Origin: Liquidambar formosana | Lineage: Eukaryota > Streptophyta > Magnoliopsida > Saxifragales > Altingiaceae | DNA: 64,000 nt | Reading direction: 5' to 3' | Assembly: GCA_039720395.1 (NCBI GenBank) | Contig: CM077833.1 | Location: forward strand, 28,852,271-28,916,270 | In this document: positions 34,701 to 45,583 of the stretch, in pieces | How the letters are laid out: every line of letters begins with the position of its first letter | How positions within the stretch are numbered: position 1 is the stretch's first letter | Notes under the pieces: model-generated | Told to the model about the DNA's origin: nothing | The model's database searches: none | What the model saw: the letters and a program-made list of their open reading frames with translations, nothing else | Made by a program: the position numbers and the translations under genes

Positions 34701-35726
34701 ATGTATATATGTTTGTATGCATGTAGATTTTATTTATTTATTTATTTTTGTATTATAAATACAAACTTACATATATACATACATCAACCACAACTACTTA
34801 AACAACTAGAGGATCATATCCCGTACATCAATGGAAAACTGATTTAATATTAAGCACACGAACATGTGAGACATATTTCATGAATGCAGTCTGATAAGTT
34901 CCTCAAAATAATCATTTGGCAAATACAAGAAACCAAATGAAAAAACATACTGTTCAGATGTAACTGCAGAACTTGTGAGCACTTCCTCACGTGCAGAGTT
35001 GTCAAAAGACACATCAGGGGCAGTTCCAGCAGAAAAAGAAGAACAGGATGAGCTGTGGAAACCTTTCAACTCGGACTCTACACATGGATTAGAGTTGAAC
35101 ATCCTCCTTGTCACATCATAGATAAAATATCCATAAACCAGATAGTTATTATGTTGCTCCCTTTTTCTCAAACTCATGCTAGCATTTCTGCAACAGTTAA
35201 AACTTCTGCTGCTGCAAAGAGCACTACCACTATTCGTTGAAACAGAGAGGCCCCCATGCTTTGAAGTTAAATTATCTAGAAAGCGATCACCAAATACAGC
35301 TCTGGAACCACAAGCTGCCATAGGTGTATTCTCCAATTTATTGCCAACGGAACCGATGGAAGAATCAGTGGGATCAGAGAGTAAGCGATCAACGTGATAC
35401 CCACAAACCTGAAACGAAGGACCTGAGACAGATGGAATAGACAATGTCCGAGAAATTGCTCCAACAACAGAAAGGTTCCTTCTCTGGTTGACTAATTGTG
35501 AATCTGATCTTGCAGCAACGACAGTGCCGGGTCGTACTAATACATGCAGATCCGTAGCAGTTGTAAATGGACTGGAATGAAACAACCTAGAGTTTTCCAA
35601 CAACAACTTTCCTTTCCCAGTCAGTAATTCTACTGAGTCTTGGAGCCCACATTCTTGCCCAACAATCGATCTCTGAATTCCATGCTGGACTGCAGATCTA
35701 AGTCTTGAAAAATAAGTAGAAGGCAT
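31730..35726 (-). CDS. Protein phosphatase 2C, PP2C55/PP2C80 type
   Basis: Four coding exons: 35726-34951, 33672-33348, 32627-32478, 32026-31730. They join in phase to 515 residues. The N-terminal ~255 residues start '[16 protein letters not shown]' and are rich in Ser/Arg with few acids, as in an organelle transit peptide plus variable region. The PP2C/SpoIIE-like domain follows: E287-D288 ('GGEDAHF'), the metal motif 'VADGVGGW' (D303-G304), 'GTDGLFDN' (D434) and 'DDITVVVS' (D500-D501). All metal-binding acids expected for an active Mg/Mn phosphatase are present. It matches the plant PP2C55/PP2C80 (BIPP2C1-like) group. A 5' UTR intron (donor near 36735) is likely. The first coding intron carries a 689-bp hAT element and a 40-bp perfect inverted repeat. 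Organelle location is inferred from composition. Confidence 0.9.
33739..34427. mobile_element. Non-autonomous hAT element, 689 bp, in the PP2C intron
   Basis: Left end 'tagggatgtgc' and right end complementing to 'taggattgtgc' match at 9 of 11 positions. It is flanked by 'cctaacag' (33731-33738) and 'cctaacaa' (34428-34435), an 8-bp target duplication with one change. Length and TAGGG-type ends resemble the 693-bp element at 28597. Subterminal 'ccaaaccaaacc'/'ggtttggtttggttgg' words and 'tggcggtgggttgg' occur. No transposase. Confidence 0.75.
34655..34750. repeat. Perfect 40-bp inverted repeat with 16-nt spacer
   Basis: 34655-34694 is the exact reverse complement of 34711-34750; both arms include a (TAAA)n-type stretch and 'ctacatgcatacaaac'. 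It lies in the first coding intron of the PP2C gene, so the transcript could form a strong hairpin. Confidence 0.85.
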
Positions 35727-37969
35727 CTTATCCTCTCAAACGAAACAAATTCACTTGAAGCCGTCTATTACAGAGTACAAAACGACCACCGCCATGTACA
35801 ACAGAATATCTCATAACTCTCAATACATTTGTTCTCAATTTACAAATAAGAAACTTCCTCACTCTCTTCTATATATAACACAGGAACCCAGAACCCTGAC
35901 ATATGAAAACAAATAATGCTTAGATTTTATGAAAACAACCCTGAAAATTGGATTACACATCAACATATACACTTACATGAACATGAGCTAAACCCTTCAA
36001 TATTTTATCAATCTAAACACATGATTTAAAATCCTCATCAACAACATGTTAAATACCCTGTACTTAAAAACAAATCAAATACTTATCAATTCTCATCGAT
36101 GTATTAATCAAAACATCACCATGCCCTGCACTTAAATAACTCAAATTCTTGCCTATCTATCTATATATATTAAAAATGATAAAGACTTTACACCTAAACA
36201 AATCAAGGAATATACAACTATCATGCGTAACCACAATTTCAATCAATGAAACACACACACACATCACACCAAAAGAAATGGAGCCATAGAGGCAGAACTA
36301 TGTTCAGTGTTTGATTATTGTTGTCAATCCTAGTTTGCACCATCGTAACTCAGAAACATTAAATAATCGAAACCCAACAGCCATATCCACACTAAAAAAA
36401 ATTCTTAGAAATAAAACCCTTAAAAGAGACCAAAACAAGGAGGTTTTTTCAAAATTCAAGATTATCATCAAAGCTGACAATATAATATATCATGGTTAGA
36501 GAGCCGAACAATTATTCCTTCAAGAATTACCCCCAAAAGGATATATTTTTAATAAAAAATAATAAATTAAAAACAGATATTACAATTCAAAAATAAAGTC
36601 ACAGGTGATAAATCGCACCTTGCATGACGGAGTTAAACCCCAACCCTAAAAACCCTCGATAACAAGCAAACTCGGAGCTCCATCGATCAACAGATAAAAA
36701 AAACCCTAGAATCCGAGTCGATTCTCTTATACCTCTTATCAAAGCTCGGATGAATCTTCGGAGGCTATCCAACTTTCTCTCTCTAAATCTGTCGTTGAGA
36801 TTTTACGATCGCCTGAACGGTGAAGAAGAAAGATCCAGAAACTTCGTGGAAGCTAACGCAATGAAAGCCCTAAATAACCGAAGAAAGTGGACGACTCAAA
36901 TTAAGTGTAGTTTTTAATAATATATGGTCATACCGGACCGACATGTCATGTATATGTATGCCACGTATGAGAAACTACCGGTTTTCTACCTAAATTGTCC
37001 CTGTGGTTAGCTAAAAAGCTATGGTAATTTGGTCAATTTAAATGCTTCATAACGAACCGTCTAGCGGTCCGGGTCGGTAAGTTCGACTTTTCTTCTGTGC
37101 TTTTATGCTTTTCGTCCGATGTAGTGGGAAGGAAGGCATGGTAGGTCTGCATTTTTCACGTGCTAAACTGTATCACATTTCTCTCCAACCTCCTAGGATC
37201 TTCCTCCCAATTTTTTTTCTCCATTTTTCTTAAATAAAAAGGAAAACAAAAAGAGGCTTACACACTATCATTATTCAAAAAATGACTACTTTTATTTAAA
37301 TTTCAAATTCAATGATAGTTGGGTCTAACAAAGATCCTGATTTTGACTATACGTTATTATGCATTAGTGCATTTTCTCCAATTATTTGACCAAAGGAAAA
37401 GAAAAGCAAACTTCAAAACTTTGTCAAATGAACCATCGTTTCAATTATTCAAATAATTGCCTTCTATAAACATACGGACTACATATGAGATATTATCATT
37501 TCAACATTCCATGTAATAACCCATGTAGGCATGTAGTGTGTGTATATTTGAAAAAAGAAAAGAAAAATCATAAGAAAAGTCTTAGCCCGAAACTAAGAAG
37601 AAGTGTGTTGCTTAAACCCACCATGCTTTTATTTTTTTTTTTTCTAATGAGCGAACATGCTGAGAAAATGGAAATGAAGATTCCACATAGCATATATGCT
37701 GTACATTACACATTTGCAACCAATTAAAGTCACAAAAACAGTAAGTCAAATGATTGTAACCACAAATGTATCTGTTGATCTGACATTTGCCACTGTCTCA
37801 ATTTCTCCCCTTAAAGCACTTCCAAGTAAAACAATGCTTGGAACAAAACATACATACTACTGTGACATGTGAATGTATCTGTCATAATGTCAAAACACAT
37901 TTGTATCCAAGCAGACGCAATGTTACTATGGTTATACATACAAAACACCAAACAGAACCTAGCATTTCT
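35727..37969. other. PP2C 5' leader/promoter and spacer to the P450 gene
   Basis: Inferred 5' UTR intron of the PP2C gene from a donor near 36735 ('agag|gtataag' on minus) to an acceptor near 35767, with a first exon in about 36735-36870. Beyond that is AT-rich DNA, then the 3' flank of the minus-strand P450 (below 37970). No extra gene seen. Confidence 0.5.
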
Positions 37970-40603
37970 CTAATCCAAAATCCTTCTCAAGATGATGTGG
38001 GCACCATACTGTGGCTGCAAGGTTAGAAACTGCATTGGAGCGTGAACATAAGTTGGTGATACCACTAAAGAAAATTGCCTGATGATCATCGCTAGGACGA
38101 TTTTCGCCTCCACCACAGCCAAGTTTTGTCCTGCGCAGATTTTGGGGCCCAATCCAAATGGGAAAAACGATGCTAAATGCTTTCGAGGTTCGTTAAATCT
38201 ATGTGGATTGAACTCGTTAGCATCTTCTCCCCATATCTCAGTGTCATGATGGACGGCAGTCATGGCCAAATAGAGTTGCGTTTTGGCCGGAATGTCGAGG
38301 CTCCCTAGCTTGACATTATTGGTTGTTTGCCTCATCAACATCACAGCCGGCGGATAGAGTCGAAGTGTTTCATTGAGTATCATGCTCACCTGTCAATGCA
38401 TGTTACCTGTAAGTTATATATCATACTGAGCATGTTTTAAAACTTGGGCAAATTACAAAGAAATTGAACTTACAATCTTAAGTTCGTTAATATTCGCCGC
38501 AGTTGGAATCCCATCATCTCTGCAGATGCGAACCACTTCTTCTCGCGCCTTGCTTTGCCATTCTTGATGCAATGCTAGAAGCAGAAGTGCCCAAGTCAAA
38601 AGATTAGCACTCGTTTCCTTTCCCGCAAAGTAGAATGTCTTGCATTCGTCTATGACTTCCTCCACCCCTAATCTCTCTTCTTCCCCATCTTGATTCTTGT
38701 AGGCAGACATCAATAGACTAAGTAGATTTCTCGAATTCTCTCCTGTTTTGCCATTAATCTCGATCAGCATCCTTATCGATTCTCGAGTTTCCTTCTCTAG
38801 CATCCACCTCTCTTTGTTCTTCTTAGTGGGCAAAAACCTGTACAAAATCTTTTTCTTAGAACACACTAGCTAGGCCAAAATATAGAAACATGAAGCCTAT
38901 GAATTTTTTTTTTCTATGAATGAAATGTCACCTGAATCCAGGAATGTAGACACTTCTTAGAGCCTGGGAGGTGAGGTGCATATGCTGTTCTTGTAATTCA
39001 AAAATACGTTTCCCCTCTTCAAAGCTGCTTCCAAAAGCTGTCCTGGATATGATGTGTGCTGTGAGTATATGAAGTTCTTTGTGCACGTCCATCTCGAATT
39101 CGTCTCTCTCTCCTCTTTCTCCCTCCCACTTCTCCATCATCTTTGTAATGCTGGCCACAATTTCTGGCACCCAACCCTGTTTATGAACAATTTTGGTGCG
39201 AGGGGTGCATGGTCACAACACTAATGTCATTTTTGTGTAGGACTTTGCAACAGAGTAATCTAATTAAGTATACATGTGTTTGTGCCGGTAACATTGTGAA
39301 CCATATATCAAACACATCTATTTCAAAATTTGTGATGATTTTATTTTTGGTTTTTATCTTTGCAATGATTAATTCTACATTTGACAACATGGAAAAAAGA
39401 AATGGATATTGAAAAATCCAGTCGTCATGATGTTAGCAATAAAAAAGATTAGGATCCACCATGAGGTGTGAGAGATTCAATGATTAATTCAAGGAACTCC
39501 TCTCTTTTTTGGGGGGGAGGAATTTGAGGGACTTTTCAACCTTAGTCGCTACGAGGAGCCGAAATTCAATCTTAAGCTTCTAAAGAGACTTCAAATCAGG
39601 TATGTTTGTTTGACGTGGGATAACAATTTGTGGGTGTGATCGTGTTGTTGCATCACCTACATGACAAGTTGATAGTAATAGAGCGAAGTGAGAACGCTTA
39701 ATACAAATGGCGGCCATGCTGATGCAGGCATGAGAAAGAGCTTGTAGCTCAACTTCTGGGGTAAGAAGCACCAATATGCAGTCCATCGTTTAGGTGCAGA
39801 TCTTATCTGTCATCTACTATCTTTTTCTTATTTTATTTTATTAGTTATTGTAGCCCATCGTTTTATCAATTATGTTATACGAGTTTGAAAATATAATGCC
39901 CTTATATTTATAACATGTGTAAATACAAGGTAAAAGACTCTTGATGGGAAGAGTTTCTATTTTTTATTTATGGATAAAAAAGAAAGACTCTTGGTGGCAA
40001 GAGTTTCTATTTTTTATTTGTGGATAAAAAAGAAAGACTCTTAGTGGCAAGAGTTTCTGTTTTTTATTTATGGATAAAAAGAAAGACTCTTGATGGCAAA
40101 AGTTTCTGTTTTTATTTCTACTATGTTTTTAATTCCTATTTATATTTATGTGTTTTATATTCTTATTTTCTATTCCGATTAATGTACCGTGTATAAAGAT
40201 AGAATTATATTATACTTTGAATTCCTATTTATATTTATTTGTTCTATTATCCAAAAAATCGATTGAGCCTATGAGATGGTCAATTTTGACGAATGGATTT
40301 TGACAGGCATAGATGTTCTAACATCTCCAGAACTGATCCTGCTATGTTTTTAGATGATCAATGAAGATTTTTTGATTTTACACACACCCCAGCCTCATAC
40401 CTCATCCACCATCCACAATAAATAAAAAAATTACTAGAGTAAAAAATAAAAAACTGGGCTAGTATCTGCTGGTTCAACATATCCACCACTAGGTGTGCAC
40501 CAAATTAATTACCAAATGTTAACAATTATTTACACCGACATTTTGTATCACCTCATATGACAGATGATATAGATGATGTATAACAACTTTCTTCTTCTTC
40601 TTT

Positions 40604-40634
<31 letters not shown>

Positions 40635-41599
40635 TTTTTTTTTCTTTTTTTGGCTGAATGGGAGTGAACAGTGGTGGCGTCTTTATTTCGGCGTGGCCAT
40701 AGTACGTCCCCTGCTGTTGAGGAATTAACAACAAGAAGTGCTAAACAAATCCACAAAAAAGGTTCTCCAAGTACTCTCCCCAATCGATTGATTGACTTAT
40801 ATCCTGACTTCAGCCGCACATAATTAATATAAATAATTGATTTGAAAAGTTTGTGCATATAATACAATATACTTATCTTGTACAAGATAAGATAAGATAA
40901 TAAATAGCCTTTTTTTAATTATAAAAAAAAGGTAATTTAAGCATAATGATTTGACCTATAGTTCCCACACCATAATATATAAAAAAAAGGTAATTTAAGC
41001 ATAATGATTTGACCTATAGTTCCCACACCATAATATATCAATATCAATATCAATGAAATATATGTGAGGGGGTGTGTGTGTGAGAGAGACAGAGACAGAG
41101 ACAGAGAGCGCACCTTAACTCTTTCCATGCTGAAGGCCTGGTTTGTGATCCTTCTATGGATAGCCCATTTCTCACCCTGCAACCCGACAAGTCCCTGCCC
41201 AAAAAGCATCTTAGACAAAGGGTTGAACTCGACTTTCCCAAACGAACCACTCGTATTTAGCAGAACCTCCTTAATCATATCCGGGTCGGCTATAGCCAGC
41301 CGGGGCTTTGGTCCGAACCAGTACAGAAACGTCTTCCCATACATGGCTGACCACGTGGAGTAGTGAGGTACCACACGGGGAAGGATGTCGTGGTCAAAAG
41401 AAATTGGCTTTGATTGAGCTTCCGCGATCAGACGGCGGATCTGGGCTGAGTTTCCGAAGACCGGACGGTAGCTGGGGCCTCGTATGCCTTGTTTGTTGAA
41501 GTGGTACTGAATTTTCCATGGGACCCATATGATTGAGCGTATAAACTTCAAGAGAAAGATAAGAAGGAAGATCACGATCACAGCAAGAAGCAGATTCAT
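37970..41599 (-). CDS. Cytochrome P450, CYP72 clan (CYP721A-like)
   Basis: Four exons: 41599-41114, 39176-38932, 38837-38474, 38389-37970. They join in phase to 504 residues, a normal P450 length. An N-terminal hydrophobic anchor (about 2-24) places it at the ER membrane. Landmarks: I-helix oxygen-activation motif AGKET (315-319), K-helix E372-x-x-R375 in 'NETLRLYPP', 'FNPHRF' region (425-430), and heme loop '[10 protein letters not shown]' with the thiolate C450. The loop has Lys where many P450s have Arg. The '[14 protein letters not shown]' and '[13 protein letters not shown]' segments resemble CYP721A; CYP734A or CYP749A relatives are alternatives. The substrate cannot be read from the sequence. 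The start is the ATG before the membrane anchor; an upstream in-frame ATG at 41773 would put the TATA-like element inside the coding region. Intron 1 (1.9 kb) carries a 50-bp tandem array and a perfect 58-bp duplication. Confidence 0.9.
39934..40130. repeat. Tandem array in P450 intron 1: 50-bp unit, about 4 copies
   Basis: Units start at 39934, 39984, 40034 and 40083 with 'aagactctt', followed by 'ggcaagagtttct' and a T-rich tail. The end of each 'aagactctt...aagagttt' stretch is a short internal palindrome. Copies are highly similar. Confidence 0.8.
40923..41038. repeat. Perfect 58-bp tandem duplication in P450 intron 1
   Basis: 40923-40980 and 40981-41038 are identical over all 58 bases. 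The pair ends about 75 bp from the intron's 5' splice site. Perfect identity implies a very recent event or an assembly duplication. Confidence 0.85.
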
Positions 41600-41722
41600 G
41601 GTCTCTGTGTGTCTCTGCGTGTGTATGAGAGAGAGAGAGAGAGAGAGAGAGAAAAGCTTTTGGACTTTGGGGAGGGATAGGAAATGGTGGGCCCGTTTCG
41701 TGATCCAAGGCATTAAAATTTG

Positions 41723-41730
41723 TATATATA
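41723..41730 (-). promoter_or_regulatory. Probable TATA box of the P450 gene
   Basis: TATATATA on the minus strand about 125 bp upstream of the chosen start codon, with a (GA)n tract at about 41627-41652 in the presumed leader. Position and sequence fit; not otherwise supported. Confidence 0.5.
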
Positions 41731-42481
41731 TCTTTAAGTTGTTGGTTTGCTGCGGCAGTCCCAAGTTTTGCACACTACCCTAATGGAGAAGAAAGAACCT
41801 GTGTGCAAAGTGCAAGCAGAACCACTAAAAAAGGTTACAAAGTGAATTTGCGCTTGGCTAAAAAATATTATTTGATATTTATTGTTTTAAAATAATTAAT
41901 CATTTTCAAAAGTCGAAGTTACTTTCCTAAAATAACATTTACAATATTTAAATTGTCATTATTGTATCAATCATCACATCAAGTAAATGGCATTCTATTA
42001 TAGAAGGGTACGATTGAAAATATTTTAAAAAAATGAATTGACATGACAATGTGTTAATTGTGTTGGCTTAATACGTGTGTTTGGTAAATAAATAAAAAAA
42101 ATCAAACAATCTAGAATGTAGCAAGTAATTCTTTTCGATTTATATTTTGTAGTTTTTATTCCTATTTAAATTGATGACTTTATATTAATGACGGTGTTAA
42201 AATGACTAATGTGACATACTATATCAAAAGAAAGGTGTTGAGAAGAGTATTAATGCAACTAGATCAATCCATCAGTTTTGTAACTGTATCATCAAAATTA
42301 TATAGTTCACATGGGACATGAGATAAGCAGAATACAGCAAGATGGTCATTTCATTAAGGGGCACCGATGAGTAGACGATAATAACCACACAAAATAAAAA
42401 TACATGCCAAACCCAGAGGATTTTGGGATTTTATTCTGGAAAGGAAAATAGAGCTTCTACTTTCCCTTTTGACTCTCACCA
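41731..42481. other. Upstream flank of the P450 gene
   Basis: AT-rich DNA with no gene or clear transposon end recognised. Confidence 0.45.
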
Positions 42482-42587
42482 GTAGCTTACGTCCTTCCTT
42501 TAAAGATGACGTGGCAACTAATGCAAGCCCAGCAACGTCAACGCCACCTCCGATGGAAGTGAGCCTCACAGAAAGCCCACTAGTGGA
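42482..42587 (-). pseudogene. Decayed fragment of an IDD zinc-finger gene 3' coding end
   Basis: On the minus strand it reads 'LTSIGGGVDVAG', matching 'LTSIGGGLDVAA' in the C-terminus of the intact IDD gene at 47868-50441. At DNA level 42533-42587 matches about 47970-48025, with blocks 'agaaagcccactagt' and 'gaagtgagc' identical. The similarity starts and ends abruptly and no zinc-finger part is nearby, so this is an isolated piece of an IDD last exon moved by a duplication or transposon. Confidence 0.7.
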
Positions 42588-42830
42588 AATTAAGGTCCTA
42601 TCAAACCATAAAACGAGGGAAACAATCGATAATTGAGGGGATGTGATAGTTCATGGTTTTAATAAATCTTATACGAAGGCAATATGGTACTTTAAGCTCT
42701 TATCAGATCATTTACTAAGACAATTGATAATTGACACAATGTAGTAATTTGTGGTTCTATCAAACCGTATACCTAGACAATATCATAATTTAAAATCCTA
42801 TTAGACTATAAACTGAGGCAACCGACAAAT

Positions 42831-42949
42831 CCTAATACATGGTACTGATATAACTTATATCAACACGTATTGATGAGAACATAACCGATATATGGTTATG
42901 TTCTTATCAGCACGTGTTGATATAAGTTATATCAGTACCATGCATTAGG
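42831..42949. repeat. 119-bp near-perfect hairpin
   Basis: Arms 42831-42886 and 42894-42949 are complementary at 52 of 56 positions around a 7-nt loop. Part of the arm ('ttgatataagttat') appears again at about 43023-43036, so it belongs to a local repeat family. Could be a MITE core or a source of a hairpin RNA; no flanking gene. Confidence 0.75.
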
Positions 42950-43378
42950 GGTTGTACCTCTTGCATTGGTGCAATGTACGTCATATCCCACTAATACATA
43001 AGGTATAACTCTCAATGTGGGGGTTGATATAAGTTATGTTAGTACGTGCTTACTTGACCATCATCGTGTATATATATATATACATATAGATATTATTTAT
43101 TGACATGTGGTACACATTGTACAATGTGTATAATTAAGAAGGGTTTTTTTAAAGTTTTTACATTTAATATCCTAATCATTGTATGGAAAAATGTGTTTTC
43201 AATAACTTTTCAAGATATTTTATATTTTTTCAAATAACTTTCACAATTTATAATATATTTTTATCATTTCCAATACAATGATTAGACTATTAATTATGTG
43301 TTAACACGTGCCCTATGTTAAGAGAACCCAATTAAGTCTAATAGTTGTGTTGGACACGCCTAGGTTTGGCTTTACCGA

Positions 43379-43430
43379 TAGCTCCTTGTTTAAGGATAAA
43401 GTGGCGACTAATGCAACCTAAGCCCAGACC
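43379..43430 (-). pseudogene. Second, shorter IDD-derived fragment
   Basis: About 43381-43428 matches 42490-42532 ('gtggcgactaatgcaa' against 'gtggcaactaatgcaa', then 'agcccag'), the left part of the IDD-like fragment. Too short and diverged to assign alone; it is linked through the 42.5-kb copy. Confidence 0.45.
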
Positions 43431-43439
43431 TAACATTGG

Positions 43440-44110
43440 TCGACAAGGACTCTATTCGCATGTGCAAACTAGCTTAACGGCTATTGCAACCCCCCAATAC
43501 ACTAAATTTCTCCCCCCCCCCCCCCTTCCCCCAACATTTTTTAATTCAAAAAATTATAATGCAAAATTACAAAAAAAGGCTTAAGTACCCTCACCCACTC
43601 CACCCCACTGGCGACAACAAGGCTCCGGTACCCCACCCCACCCCACAGGCGACTCTCTTCTTCCTTCCTCCTCTTCTCTCTCTTCTTCTTTTTTATTTTT
43701 TTTTCTTTCCTTCCCAAAACCAGAACCCCTCTCCCTGCACCGATAATGGCACCCCACCTTACCCCATTGACGACCCTCTCCCTACCCCACTGGTGACCCT
43801 CTTCTTCCCTCTTCTTCTCTCTCTCTCTTTTTTTTTTAGAACCAAAATCCCTCTCCTCGCACCGACATCCCTTACTCCCCTCCCTCCTGGTAGCCTCTAT
43901 TTTTTTCTTTGCTTTTCGTTCTCTTCCCTCTTGTCGCCAGAAAATACACAAACCAGCAGAGGAAGAACCTCCTTACCGAAAAAAATGGAGATTTTGGAAA
44001 AAAAACCTCATTTGCACATATCTAACCAGCAAAAGAAAGAAATAAATAAAAAAATAAAGAAGAAAAAGAGATGAGAAAAGTGTTCACACCATCCGCCGTT
44101 GCCATCACCC
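43440..44110. repeat. Pyrimidine-rich, internally duplicated low-complexity block
   Basis: The plus strand is strongly C/T-rich with C homopolymers, (TCTT)n and repeated 'ccccactggcgac'-like words. 'cccctctccctgcaccga' near 43726 recurs as 'ccctctcctcgcaccgac' near 43850, a duplication of about 122 bp. The open frames through it are a by-product of composition, not genes. Confidence 0.6.
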
Positions 44111-44552
44111 TTCCTTGCCGGGAGTGGGGTGGGTGAGAAGGGTGAAAAATAGACATATTAGTCTTTAAAAGGAATAGGTATATAAATTAGGGGGTGGGAA
44201 AATCAGATAAAGGCAACAAATATCTTTGGCGGGTTGCAAGAGCCGCTCCCCTTTCTAAATCATTACGCATGGGCCATGGGCCATGACTGATTGTCTTGAA
44301 TGAGAAAGGACATATGCAAGTCTGCGCTACGAGAGTCATCAATACGTAACATGGGCCCACGTGGAAACCAATTCTACTCTGTTGACCAATGAATTTTAAG
44401 TTTTGAAATAGTGTCACCTTTTCTTTTTTCTTTTTCCTTTTTTACTACCTTGTTTATTTCCTTAGTAATATGATAACAAATTTATCATATTTTCTATTAT
44501 CATGTACATCATTAGATAATGAAATTAGGAAAACAACTAAATACAAGACCTA

Positions 44553-44715
44553 AAACTCCCAAGATCATATGTAAAACCAAGGTCATTTTGGGGCTTGATC
44601 GATAACTTTCAATGACTCATCTCGCACAAAAATGAAAAGAACTCTCTAAGATCATAGGTAAAACCAAAGTTATTTTGGAGCTTGATCAATGACTCTTGAT
44701 GAGTCATCCCGCACT
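44553..44715. repeat. Diverged tandem duplication, ~93-bp unit
   Basis: Two successive units share 'aagatcat..gtaaaacca', 'cattttgg.gcttgatc' and 'gactcatc.cgcac'. No coding content. Confidence 0.6.
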
Positions 44716-45020
44716 GAAATAATAAATGGACCTCACTCTTTATGAGTCCCACCACTTATTTCTGTGCCTAATCCCTTGCTCTTGTAATCAACTAAGAAAG
44801 ACACCAATTACAGTTCGTTTTTTCATGGTGATTTCATTCAATCAATTTTTTTTTTTAAATGACAATTATCTTACAGTAAAAAATATAATTAACAGAAAAA
44901 ACTCTCTATAATCTATTCTTCAAGAAAGGAAATGAACGTAATGATACAAAAAAATCCGGTGTAGTCAATCGGCCGAATGAGCCCTTGCTGTTCTTTTCTT
45001 CTTTTAAGGTATGTACTTTT

Positions 45021-45580
45021 CGGATTTGGATTTGCTCAAATTGGACACTTTAACTAGACACTCAAGTTAATGTTGGATGTGTGTCACATGACGCATCCAT
45101 TCTTCAACGGCTAAGATGAGAAAGAATCAAGAACAATTTGTGTTTGTAGGTACATATGGGTACTTGTAGTGGTAAAAAAGATCAATTTTTGTAGATCAAA
45201 TCCAGATACACTCTTCCCAGTTAGAAGTTAAGATATTTTCCTTTGCCCAAGAACAAAAAAAGCTTAATCACCATCACTATTTAGCACACCACCATTTAAA
45301 CTTTTCACAAAATTTCACCTTCGGTTTCTTCCCTTTCTTCAAACCAGAAATTTTTTTTACATTATTAGTGTTTTTTTTTTTTTTTTTGCCCCAATTGAAA
45401 CAAATGAGTAGATTGAAAAAGAAAAAAAAAAAAACAGTACTAAAGAAGAGAAAATAAAAGAAAAGGATGGATGCGCAAATCTATCTCAGTCATTGAAGAA
45501 TAGATGTGTCACATGGCACATATCCAACGTCAATTTGAGCATCTAGTTGAAGTGTCCGATTTGAGCAAAGCCAAATCCGT
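45021..45580. mobile_element. MITE-like element with ~115-bp terminal inverted repeats
   Basis: Left arm about 45021-45135 and right arm about 45465-45580 are imperfect reverse complements ('cggatttgga' against 'ccaaatccg'; 'tgtcacatgacgcatcc' against the complement of 'gtcacatggcacat'). About 330 bp lies between them. Target duplications were not resolved, so the superfamily is open. Confidence 0.65.
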
Positions 45581-45583
45581 ATC

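Noticed and set aside
39934..40130. CRISPR-like array (regular 50-bp repeats)
   Set aside because: The repeats are contiguous with no unique spacers, and they lie inside a plant gene intron.
43484..44074. 196-residue proline/leucine-rich ORF
   Set aside because: It is generated by a pyrimidine-rich low-complexity tract; an opposing long frame exists on the other strand and no domain is visible.
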